NCBI GenBank assembly: GCA_046351595.1
Contig: JAXLYE010000002.1
Coordinates: 1-64,000, forward strand
DNA length: 64,000 nt
DNA from: JAXLYE01 sp046351595
GTDB lineage: Bacteria > Myxococcota_A > Polyangia > Palsa-1104 > JAEUJZ01
Direction: 5' to 3'
Below the pieces are notes generated by a model. That model did not search any database. It was given only the letters and a program-made list of their open reading frames with translations, and was not told where the DNA came from. Both the position numbers and the translations under genes were made by a program. How positions within the stretch are numbered: the stretch's first letter is position 1; each line of letters starts with the position of its first letter. Shown here one piece after another: positions 1 to 7,148 of the stretch.

Positions 1-206
1 TCGGGGCTAGAGCGCGGACCTCGATTACCTCTCCAAAGCGGGCATGATGCCGTCGGGTCGTCGTCGCCACGGGGCTGGTGAGGATGTCGTCGACGACATG
101 CTGGCCCGCTTGGTTGATCTGCTCGCGGATTCCCCGGGGTGATGGAAACGCACTGTCAGGTCGGTTTCCATGCTTCTGCAGGGCTCTCCCAGCGCCCCTC
201 AGCCCG

Positions 207-693
207 TCACGGTCGGTCGCACCAGCCGATCTGGAAAGGTCGGTTGTAAGCGTTCACGGTGTCTTGCGGCTCGACCTTGGTTCTCGTCGGAGAACTGAAA
301 CTAAGCGCTTCGGGTTGCGATGCCCTACGGCCCAGCTCTCGACGATGGCTCAGCAGACCCTCTGAACGCTTACGGTCGGTTAACGATGGGGGTGGGGCTG
401 TGTTTCCTGTTCGTCTTGTCTCTGCTTCCTCAACGTCTTTTAGAAGCCGGCGTGCCGTCGCTTCGTCGGTGTGCTCGGCGACGGCCTGCTCGGCCTTGTG
501 AGCCCCGCTGTTGAGGCGGCCACAGCAAGCCCTTGCCCAGAAAGCGCACGGGGCCTTGCTGCCAGCTCCGGCTCGAGCCGCCGGGCGCGGGCTCCTGGCC
601 CCAGACCTCGGTGTACGTGTAGACGCCGCCCGCGAGCCGATCAAACAGGCCGATCAGGCATGCGGCGCGAGCGGCGCGCTCCCGGTTGCTCAC
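207..693 (-). pseudogene. possible small gene coupled to the zinc-finger gene, with an apparent frameshift
   Basis: The reading frame opens with a GTG at 693 that overlaps the TGA stop of the upstream minus-strand gene (sequence GTGA), the classic arrangement for translational coupling. The first 60 or so codons (VSNRERAARAACLIGLF...) show the strong G/C third-position bias of real genes here. Near position 530 that bias leaves this frame, which would end at 430, and reappears in the frame ending at 207 (AHKAEQAVAEHTDEATARRL...). One frameshift, by mutation, sequencing error or programming, would join the two parts. No family is recognised. The tail beyond about position 420 is weak, so the true 3' end is uncertain. 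Confidence 0.33.
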
Positions 694-1241
694 CGCCGCA
701 TCTTGCTCGTCGGCAGCCGGTCAAAGCGGCTCACGGGGAGCTGGGTCAGCTTGAACTCGAACGGGATCACCTCGACGAAGCTCCCCATCTCCTCGAGGTG
801 CGGGTGCGGGAAGATCCGGCTCACGAAGCGGATCTTGTAGTGCGTGGCCAGCGGGACACAGGGCGGCTCGAACGGATCCAGCGGGAAGTACTCCTTGTCG
901 CTGCGCCGGCCGCCGAAGGTCCGGCGCGTCCTGGGCTGCCCTTTGGCGTTGTGTCCCGCGAGGACCACCGGGAGCCAGAGATAATCCTTCCCAAACCACA
1001 GGCCCGCCTGATAGCCGAGCGCGTTCTCGGGAGCGTGCTCGCGCACGCGCTGCTCGAAGGCGCGCAGCCAGGCCGCGAACCGGATCGGGATGCTCCGCTC
1101 GTAGGCATGTCGCTCCCGGTTCCGCTCCTTGCGACCCTCGGCGGCCTCGTCGCTCCGGCAGTCGTCGCCGCAGAAGCGGGCATCGGCTCGCTTCTTGGAA
1201 CCCAGCGGCTGCTGACAGCGCTCGCAGAAGCGAACGTTCAT
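690..1241 (-). CDS. Cys-rich zinc-finger-like protein (paralogue A)
   Basis: A 183-residue protein. The N-terminus has a CxxC (FCERC, residues 4-8) and a later FCGDDC (about residues 23-28), spaced as in small zinc ribbons, with several Lys/Arg between them. The start at 1241 is chosen because GGAGAAG lies 5 nt upstream. The rest includes a block reading NALGYQAGLWFGKDYLWLPV and ends in a basic tail. The same layout (Cys finger, charged linker, a GY-x-x-G block, an F-K-L-T motif near the end) recurs in the plus-strand gene at 2310-2831, so the two look paralogous. DNA or RNA binding is a reasonable guess, but the family is not recognised. It lies in the accessory segment that also carries a serine recombinase. 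Confidence 0.7.
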   Translation of the reverse strand: MNVRFCERCQQPLGSKKRADARFCGDDCRSDEAAEGRKERNRERHAYERSIPIRFAAWLRAFEQRVREHAPENALGYQAGLWFGKDYLWLPVVLAGHNAKGQPRTRRTFGGRRSDKEYFPLDPFEPPCVPLATHYKIRFVSRIFPHPHLEEMGSFVEVIPFEFKLTQLPVSRFDRLPTSKMRR

Positions 1242-2309
1242 GGTCTTCTCCCGGTTCGTGCAAATCCAGCATAGGAACTGGCGCCGCTGCAACACAAGAG
1301 GCTTTCTAAGTAGCGGAATAACAGAACGATTCACAGGCCGATCCGCATCGGACTCGCCGCGCGAGCCGCATCACACCAGGATCCGCGCCGATCTGCAGGC
1401 AGAGCACAACCGATGCGCAGGCGAGACATAGCCGTGACGAATCCGATGAGATGACTTGAATCTCTGCGCGAGGTTGGCAAGGGGATGCTGCAGCCCCAAC
1501 GTCACGGCTCGTGTCGGGATCGAGCGAGGCTGTGCTTTGCGGTCTTCTGAATCTTCCAGCTTGCTCCCTGTCTGGATGGCCTGCGGCTGCGCAAATCTGA
1601 ACCCGATATCGTTTAATGGTATGGGCGGCGATGTGATGCGTTTAATTGCTTTATAATTATAAACAAAACTGACCTCCCATCACATCCCACCAGGAACGGC
1701 ATCTGCCGGCCGTGAGCAGCACCGCAGCCTGCAGCAACAACCCCGCTTGAGCGCGCCGTGGGAGCGGACGACGATGGCGCTGGCTCGAGCCGCCCTGCTG
1801 CCCTGCGCTGCGGACCGGGCGCGCACAGGTGCCCGGCTCGCGCGCTCAGCCCTGCACCGCAGCCAAGCTGCGTCTGCAAACTGACACCCTCTTTTGCCTG
1901 CTCAATCCAGAAACGGCGGAGCCAGAAATTTCGCTGTATTTTCGCGCTATTCAATTGTCAGCATGAATTTTGCATTAAAGCATCGCTCAATTTGCTGCTG
2001 CAGCTTGATGGAATAGCGAACCCGTCAAGTTCGCCTGCGCGTAGCCTTCGGGGAACCCGACTGCCAGCGCTAAGCTTGAGGACAGCTCACCGGAGCAGCC
2101 TGCCGGGCGCATCAGTCGTCGGTGGCTGCCTGGAGCGGCCTCCGCGTGTGCTGGCGCGGTCCATCCTCGCGGCGGATGCGAGCACGGTTGCTGCGTTTGC
2201 CGGGCGCCCAAAACATGAGTCGATTATACGGGTTAAGCCTTTGCAGAAAAATCACTTGAATAGAAGAGCATAGCGCTTAGAGTGGTTCATTAAACCAGGG
2301 GGGCGCCTC
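1242..2309. other. long non-coding stretch between two divergent zinc-finger genes
   Basis: About 1.07 kb with no convincing reading frame on either strand. Composition is uneven, with unusually A+T-rich pockets for this genome near 1600-1670 and 1910-1990. The two flanking genes are transcribed away from it, so it must hold both promoters. No clear tandem repeat, tRNA or hairpin terminator was found. The length and composition contrast with the tight packing from 7 kb onward and fit acquired or decaying DNA. Confidence 0.5.
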
Positions 2310-2831
2310 ATGATGTATTACAACTGCGAACACTGCAAGAAGCCCATCAAGAAGCCCTATCCATCAAAGAAGTATTGCAGCGTCAACTGCCGCGAGAACA
2401 ATCGCAAAGAGCGTGTCGAAGAGCAAGAGCTCGCATTCTGGAACAGCCTCCAGCCGCTCGTGATTCCGCTAGACGCTCCGCGCGAGCTCTGGGAGATGGC
2501 CGAGGCCGTGCGGGCGGCGCATCTCATCCGCAACATGGCCCCGGACGGAGCCGTCGGATACCGCGTCGGCTGCCGCCGCGTCGGAGCGGAGACGTACACC
2601 GTGCACTGGTTCCCGACGGAGCAGCAGCGCCAGACCCGCCTGTTCCTGCTGAATCCGCCCGAGGCGCCCATGGAGATTCCCTGCCCTGCCGAGTACGCCG
2701 TGGCCTACTTTGGTGCGATAGGAAACCTGCTCGAACCTCCGCGCTTCAAGCTGACCCTGCGGGCGCGTGCTATCGGAATCCTGTGGAGCGAAGGAGACCG
2801 CAAGCTCCTGCTCCAGCGTGCGCTCCGTTAA
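2310..2831 (+). CDS. Cys-rich zinc-finger-like protein (paralogue B)
   Basis: A 173-residue protein starting MMYYNCEHCKKP. CEHC (residues 6-9) and CSVNC (about 22-26) form a two-knuckle zinc-ribbon-like finger with Lys/Pro between, followed by a charged helix (RENNRKERVEEQEL). A central GAVGYRVGC block and a PRFKLTLRARA segment near the end match the corresponding parts of the minus-strand gene at 690-1241. Either of the two adjacent ATGs could start it; a G-run precedes them. No enzymatic motif is seen. A small nucleic-acid-binding protein is likely, inferred only from the finger. Confidence 0.72.
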   Translation: MMYYNCEHCKKPIKKPYPSKKYCSVNCRENNRKERVEEQELAFWNSLQPLVIPLDAPRELWEMAEAVRAAHLIRNMAPDGAVGYRVGCRRVGAETYTVHWFPTEQQRQTRLFLLNPPEAPMEIPCPAEYAVAYFGAIGNLLEPPRFKLTLRARAIGILWSEGDRKLLLQRALR

Positions 2832-3521
2832 CCCGCCAGCAGCTCCGCTGCGGTGGTGGCTGTCGCCGCGCGCTCGAGCCAAGCCGCCAGCAGAGCCGGA
2901 TCGGTACACGTCCGGATGCGCCGCTCGAGCTCGGGCAGCACCCAAGGGGAGAGGTTTCGGACGCTGTATCAGGGCGCCATCCGACGCCGCTTCGAGACTT
3001 CCTTGCGGCACTGCGCATGTCCGGCGGCTGCGTCGGCAGGGGACTCCAACATCTTGATCTCGGCGACGGCGATCTGGAGGATCTGGTTGATGACGAGCTG
3101 GCTGTCCCCCTCCAGGCGGATGTCTCCGAAGCTCTGGACCTGCGTGGCCGCGATCATGGCTCATCATACGTAGCCGCGGCGCGCCGGTGCACGACGTTCC
3201 GCGGCACGAACGAAGGCGGCCCAGGCGTCTACCCGGTGAGCGCCTCGGCGACGCTGGGAGCCGTGACCGCGCGCTGCGGCCACCACGCGAGCACCTCCGG
3301 ATCCGCACAGGTGCAGATCCGATCAAAGACTGTCATGGCTTCACGGCGTAGAGCGCTCGGGCTCACTCAGGTGCCCTGAAAGTGGAGCTCGGTGTTCACA
3401 GCTCGACGATTGGTCGTTCTGAGGGACGATCAGACCGCGGTCTATGCCTACTGTAGAAACAATCTGGCTCACGCGCTTCTCACAGCCGCCGCCCAAACGA
3501 GCCACGTAGCGCGTGCCTCGC
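2832..3521. other. 690-bp stretch without a convincing gene
   Basis: Overlapping short frames occur on both strands, but none has sustained codon bias together with a ribosome-binding site. The least implausible is a 62-codon minus-strand frame at 2969-3157 whose product includes LEGDSQLVINQI, faintly like an RNase H fold segment, but it lacks a Shine-Dalgarno and the rest of any domain. It may be relic coding sequence. Confidence 0.4.
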
Positions 3522-3725
3522 TCAGGCCTTCTCGTGTGCTGCCTCCGTCAGCATGCAGAGGCTTTCATCCGGTTCCGCGACGACGAGTCCCAAGACCGTC
3601 GCGCCTTGGCCTGGCACATCCTCGACAAGGAAACTCATCGGAGCCTCGCGCAGCGTGGGATGGTCGTGCCCCACGGCGTATCGAATCAGCTCCCAGAGTT
3701 CTCCTTGGTCGTATCGCTTGGCCAT
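3522..3725 (-). CDS. small conserved-looking protein downstream of the POT transporter
   Basis: A 67-residue soluble protein (MAKRYDQGELWELIRYAVGH...) with a central hydrophobic beta-like stretch (ATVLGLVVAEP). The start at 3725 is set by GAGGAGG six nt upstream; that site overlaps the TGA stop of the transporter frame at 3737, so the genes are almost certainly co-transcribed and perhaps translationally coupled. No domain is recognised. The upstream in-frame extension, which would begin at 3887, lies inside the transporter tail and lacks a ribosome site, so it is rejected. Confidence 0.65.
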   Translation of the reverse strand: MAKRYDQGELWELIRYAVGHDHPTLREAPMSFLVEDVPGQGATVLGLVVAEPDESLCMLTEAAHEKA

Positions 3726-3736
3726 GGTGTTCCTCC

Positions 3737-4000
3737 TCAGCCTTGAGGCGCCGTCATGCGCCGCGCCGGATGCGTGAACGCTTGACCGAACAGATACGAA
3801 CCGCAGAGCAGCATCGTCAGGCCGCCGACGATCGCGCAGACCCCGCGCACAGGTAGCGGCAAGCCCCTTGTCGCTGTCAGCACACACGGCAGCCCGATCG
3901 CCAGGATGGCAAGCGCCGGACGGACAAGGTAGGTCCCTAGGCTGGGAGACGATGGGATGAGGTCGGCCCTGTTGGTGTTCAGCTCGGGGGTCGGGGTCAT
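3737..4000 (-). CDS. possible separate small membrane protein from an internal in-frame start
   Basis: Within the transporter frame, ATG at 4000 is preceded by AAAGGAAGGA at a good distance for initiation. The resulting 87-residue protein (MTPTPELNTNRADLIP...) has a polar N-terminus and two hydrophobic segments, the size of a small two-helix membrane protein. Canonical POT transporters need no such tail. This could be a gene fused in frame to the transporter by loss of a stop codon, or a nested product. The sequence cannot show whether the fusion, the small protein or both are produced. Confidence 0.4.
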   Translation of the reverse strand: MTPTPELNTNRADLIPSSPSLGTYLVRPALAILAIGLPCVLTATRGLPLPVRGVCAIVGGLTMLLCGSYLFGQAFTHPARRMTAPQG

Positions 4001-5326
4001 GGTGTCCTTCCTTTCATCAAGTACGGGTCGCGAGGAAGCGCTCGTGTTGAGCGCGGTGAGCCAGTTAAGTTGCCGTCGACGAGGCAGCAGAGCGGCACCA
4101 GCCCCGAGAGAGAGCAGCGCGAGCGCTGCGAAGTAGCGGTGATGCGACCAGCGGTCCCAGACCAGTCCGAGCGCTCCGGCCAGCCCGTTCCCCAGCGCGC
4201 AGCCCGCGAACCACAGCCCGACCGCCTGCCCGGCCTTGTACGTCGGTGCCAGGCGCGTCACCAGCGCCACGCCGAGCGGTGCGAGGAATACCTCACCGAC
4301 AGATAGCAGGGCGTAGCAGCCGACGAGCCACGTCTCGCTCACACGGCCCAGATCGCCGCCGCGGAGCCCTGCAGCAGCCATCACCGCGAAGGCCGCCGAG
4401 GTGGCCACGTAGCCCCAAATCACCTTGTCGATCGTCGTCGCTGTGTTGGCTCGCTTCCGGCTCTGGAGCGCGAGAACCAGGGGCAAGAGTGCGAGCACGA
4501 ACAGCCCGTGAAGGGATGCGAAGTGGCCAGGGCCGACTGTGATGACGCGACCGAGCACCGTCGCTGCTTGAGTGGAATTGGCCGAGGCAAACAGGGTCAG
4601 AGTGCCGCCTGCTTGCTGGGCCGTCAGCCAGAAGATCACGGCCACACCACAGAGCAGCCAGACGGCTCGCATGCTTTTCGCGGGGGACACGGGCGCTGAG
4701 GGTGCGACCGCCAGCTGCCCCTCGCCGGCTGAACTGCGCAGCCAGGGCGAGCCGACCGCGAGCAGCCCCGCGCCGGCCGCGATCACGGCCGCCGCTCCGG
4801 CGAAAAGCGATGGCCACCCGTGGCGTGAATAGGCCCACTCTCCGAACAGCGCGCCCGCGGCATGCCCGAGGTTGACGGACAGGTAGTGCCAGAGAAAGCC
4901 CCGCTCGCGCGCCCGCTCCTCGCCGCCGGTGACGTTCGCGATCAGGACGTGGATCCCCGGCTTAAAGAGGCTGTGCCCCATCCCCATCATCGCGAGCGTC
5001 GGCCACAGCAGCGTCCGCGGACTGAGGGCCAGCCCCCCGTAGCCGCCCCCAAGGAGCACCGAACCGAGCAGCGCAGCGCCCCACGCGCCGAGCTTGCGGT
5101 CCGCGAGCCAGCCGGCGGGCAGCCCGCCGAGGTACGAGAGCGCCTGAAACAGAGCGAGCACCAGCAGCGCGGTCGGCGTCGTCAGCGCCTGCTGCGCCTG
5201 CGCGAACAGGACGAACAGCGGCAGCATCGCCAGGTAGGCGAACCGCTCGCAGCCCTGCACCACGCAGAGCAAGACCAGGGGCAGGGATCGGGGGCGAGAG
5301 ACAGATCCATGACGTTGGCTCGGCAT
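3737..5326 (-). CDS. POT/PTR-family (MFS) proton-coupled oligopeptide transporter with C-terminal extension
   Basis: A 529-residue polytopic inner-membrane protein, predicted to import di- and tripeptides with protons. The first helix region has CERFAYLAMLPLFVLF, the POT ExxERF-type signature, followed by an MFS loop (GWLADRKLGAWG). A later segment (GGEERARERGFLWHYLSVNL) resembles the second POT motif. Start 5326 is chosen over 5350 because GAGGAGG lies 5 nt upstream. After the last canonical helix (about residue 435) the frame runs through a hydrophilic linker into about 90 extra residues with two hydrophobic segments. That part has its own Shine-Dalgarno and ATG at 4000, so it may be made separately. 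Substrate is inferred from family only. Confidence 0.8.
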   Translation of the reverse strand: MPSQRHGSVSRPRSLPLVLLCVVQGCERFAYLAMLPLFVLFAQAQQALTTPTALLVLALFQALSYLGGLPAGWLADRKLGAWGAALLGSVLLGGGYGGLALSPRTLLWPTLAMMGMGHSLFKPGIHVLIANVTGGEERARERGFLWHYLSVNLGHAAGALFGEWAYSRHGWPSLFAGAAAVIAAGAGLLAVGSPWLRSSAGEGQLAVAPSAPVSPAKSMRAVWLLCGVAVIFWLTAQQAGGTLTLFASANSTQAATVLGRVITVGPGHFASLHGLFVLALLPLVLALQSRKRANTATTIDKVIWGYVATSAAFAVMAAAGLRGGDLGRVSETWLVGCYALLSVGEVFLAPLGVALVTRLAPTYKAGQAVGLWFAGCALGNGLAGALGLVWDRWSHHRYFAALALLSLGAGAALLPRRRQLNWLTALNTSASSRPVLDERKDTMTPTPELNTNRADLIPSSPSLGTYLVRPALAILAIGLPCVLTATRGLPLPVRGVCAIVGGLTMLLCGSYLFGQAFTHPARRMTAPQG

Positions 5327-5415
5327 GCCGGCCTCCTCGCGCAGTTGCATTCAGGAAGCCCCACGGGATACCCTGCGCATGGTTCCGCGGGGTGCTACCT
5401 CACTACGGGGAACTC

Positions 5416-5446
5416 GGCCACCGTCGTCTCGAACACGACGGTGGCC
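5416..5446. terminator. perfect 12-bp stem hairpin between recombinase operon and transporter
   Basis: GGCCACCGTCGT (5416-5427), a 7-nt loop and its exact inverse complement (5435-5446). It sits 29 nt beyond the stop of the minus-strand resolvase-domain gene and 90 nt before the transporter start, where a terminator for the recombinase operon would be expected. There is no T-run on either side, so it is not a textbook intrinsic terminator; it could also be a protein-binding or recombination site. Confidence 0.45.
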
Positions 5447-5474
5447 TCTTCATGTCGACCTCACGGCCGCGACG

Positions 5475-5888
5475 CTAGGAGCCTCGGACCTGTGTCGGCT
5501 CGGTATCGCTCCGATCTCTCTGCTCCGGGTCGGCGTCAGTGTCTGCTGCGTCTCCCGCTCGGTCGACGCTCCGCAAGAGGACGTTTGCAGCGCTCAGGCG
5601 ACGCCGGAGGTTCGTCCTCTGCGCCAGCGAGCGAGTCAAGCCGTCTGCGGACGCGACAACCAGCAACTCCACGGACCCTGCCTGCAGCGCCGACAAGGCC
5701 GCGTGCAGGCCAGGCCGCTCCCGGAGTCGTGCGGTACCGCTCGAACAGTCCGCGTGCCAGGAGCGAAGGACCACCCGATGTCGTGAGGCCCACTCGGTGA
5801 GCTGCTCCCGCTGTTGGCGGAGCTTCGCGGCGCTGCCATCGTTGACGCGCAGGTAGGCCACAGCCTGCTTGTTCTGGTCGAGCTTCAC
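5475..5888 (-). CDS. resolvase-fold protein lacking the catalytic serine
   Basis: A 137-residue protein resembling only the N-terminal catalytic domain of serine recombinases. The start is GTG at 5888, with GGAAGGGGG just upstream and the recombinase stop 17 nt before it, so the two form an operon. The opening AVAYLRVND aligns with the family's YxRVST, but the nucleophilic Ser is replaced by Asn. RERPGLHAAL matches the conserved RPGL block, and ADGLTR replaces DRLSR, keeping the Asp and the last Arg but losing one Arg. Spacing is otherwise normal. It has no DNA-binding domain and ends in a charged tail. Strand cleavage is not expected; a regulatory partner of the neighbouring recombinase, or a decaying duplicate, are the likely readings. 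Confidence 0.65.
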   Translation of the reverse strand: MKLDQNKQAVAYLRVNDGSAAKLRQQREQLTEWASRHRVVLRSWHADCSSGTARLRERPGLHAALSALQAGSVELLVVASADGLTRSLAQRTNLRRRLSAANVLLRSVDRAGDAADTDADPEQRDRSDTEPTQVRGS

Positions 5889-5905
5889 GGCTGCCCCCTT
5901 CCAGA

Positions 5906-7096
5906 CTAGAGAGCCGCCGAGGCGTGCCGGCTGTAGTAGCGCTCGAACTTCCCCTCGAGGAGCTGCTGAACCTGCGCGGGCCACCAGTGCGCGCGCCCCT
6001 TGGGCGTCGGGTAGCCCGCCTCGATCAGCGCCTTGGCAAGCCTGGGATAGCCCGGCCGCCGGAACGGCTTTTCCGGGTGCGCCCGCTCGTGCTCCTGCTG
6101 CAGCCGCTCCAGCATGTTTTCGAGGAAGCGCCGCGGGCTGAGCAGCTTCGTCTCCTGGCAGCGGCTGAGCAGCTTCCGCACCGTGATCTCGGTGAACCGC
6201 CTGCCCTTGAGCGGCACCCATCCCTGCTCATTGAGAATGGAAGCAATCTGCTGGTGCGTGTGCCCGCGCCCGCGCAGATCGAGGAGCCGCTGCTTCAGCT
6301 CTTCATCGCTGTGCGGGCGCTCGTTGTGCGGACGCTTGGTGATCCAGCTCAGACGCAGTTTCAGGTTGTAGATGGTGTTCTTGTTCCATCGGTCCCCCTG
6401 CGGCGGCGCCGTTCCCGCCGCATTGAGCCGCCTGGCCATCTCGGAGATTCCCACGTCCTCTGCCGCCCACGCTTTGAGCTGCGCGAGCACGGCCTGCTCG
6501 CTTTCGTCATCCACGAGAATCCTCATACGCGGATTATCAGGGGCCGGAATTGCCTTCTTCCCATATGGGATTCTGCCGAAGTGGTAGCCACTTTCGCGAA
6601 TATGCCGGATGGACTCACGGGTCCGCTCGCCAGTCGCCTCACGTTCCATTTGAGCGAACACGAGCAAGATACTGATCAGTGCTCGCCCCAGCGCCGAATC
6701 GAGCCGGATGGATTCACGAATAGCGACCAGTTCTTTGGAGCTGTTCTTAAAGTAGCGCTCGTACAGCTCGCAGAAGTGCCGAATTGACCTGGATAAGCGA
6801 TCGAACTTGAGCACCACAAGAACGTCCGCTCCCCGTTCGAGGCTGGCCAGCGCATCATGGAGCCCAGGCCGCTGGTCTTTCCCTCCAGAAATCACATCCT
6901 TGCAGACCTTCACAAGGCGCAGACCCTGTAGGGAACAGTATTGCTCTATCGCCGACTGCTGCGCATCCAACGACAGCCCTTCGCTGGCCTGCATGTCCGT
7001 CGACACTCGGATGTAGCCGATTGCTCGACGGGAGTTGACATTACTGTTGCTAACGAGCGAGTCCGTCCGCGCGGACTGGCTAGTAGGTCCTTTCAT
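5906..7096 (-). CDS. serine recombinase (resolvase N-terminal plus recombinase domains)
   Basis: A 396-residue site-specific recombinase. The catalytic domain begins near residue 24: AIGYIRVSTD carries the nucleophilic Ser, LSLDAQQSAIEQYC follows, then RPGL, then VLKFDRLSRS with the active-site Asp and Arg residues. A long helix (FAQMEREATGERTRESI) and the recombinase domain (GYHFGRIPYGKK, then EMARRLNAAG) follow. The C-terminus holds two to three helix-turn-helix-like segments. Without a long zinc-ribbon/coiled-coil region it is shorter than typical phage integrases. GGAGGAAAGG precedes the start. It acts on DNA for integration, excision or inversion. Its att sites were not found. Codon use is less GC3-rich than in most of the window, in keeping with transfer. 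Confidence 0.88.
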   Translation of the reverse strand: MKGPTSQSARTDSLVSNSNVNSRRAIGYIRVSTDMQASEGLSLDAQQSAIEQYCSLQGLRLVKVCKDVISGGKDQRPGLHDALASLERGADVLVVLKFDRLSRSIRHFCELYERYFKNSSKELVAIRESIRLDSALGRALISILLVFAQMEREATGERTRESIRHIRESGYHFGRIPYGKKAIPAPDNPRMRILVDDESEQAVLAQLKAWAAEDVGISEMARRLNAAGTAPPQGDRWNKNTIYNLKLRLSWITKRPHNERPHSDEELKQRLLDLRGRGHTHQQIASILNEQGWVPLKGRRFTEITVRKLLSRCQETKLLSPRRFLENMLERLQQEHERAHPEKPFRRPGYPRLAKALIEAGYPTPKGRAHWWPAQVQQLLEGKFERYYSRHASAAL

Positions 7097-7148
7097 GACC
7101 TTTCCTCCGTAGGGGTTTGTGTGCCCTTAACGGAGGGGTTTAATTGGC

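Noticed and set aside
44..142. Short plus-strand frame ending SPG (DDMLARLVDLLADSPG)
   Set aside because: Looks protein-like, but an in-frame stop at 8-10, no ribosome site and only 32 codons leave nothing to anchor it; possibly a relic of a gene left of the window.
2969..3157. 62-codon minus-strand frame with LEGDSQLVINQI
   Set aside because: Faint RNase H resemblance only, no ribosome site, and the catalytic residues of that fold are missing.
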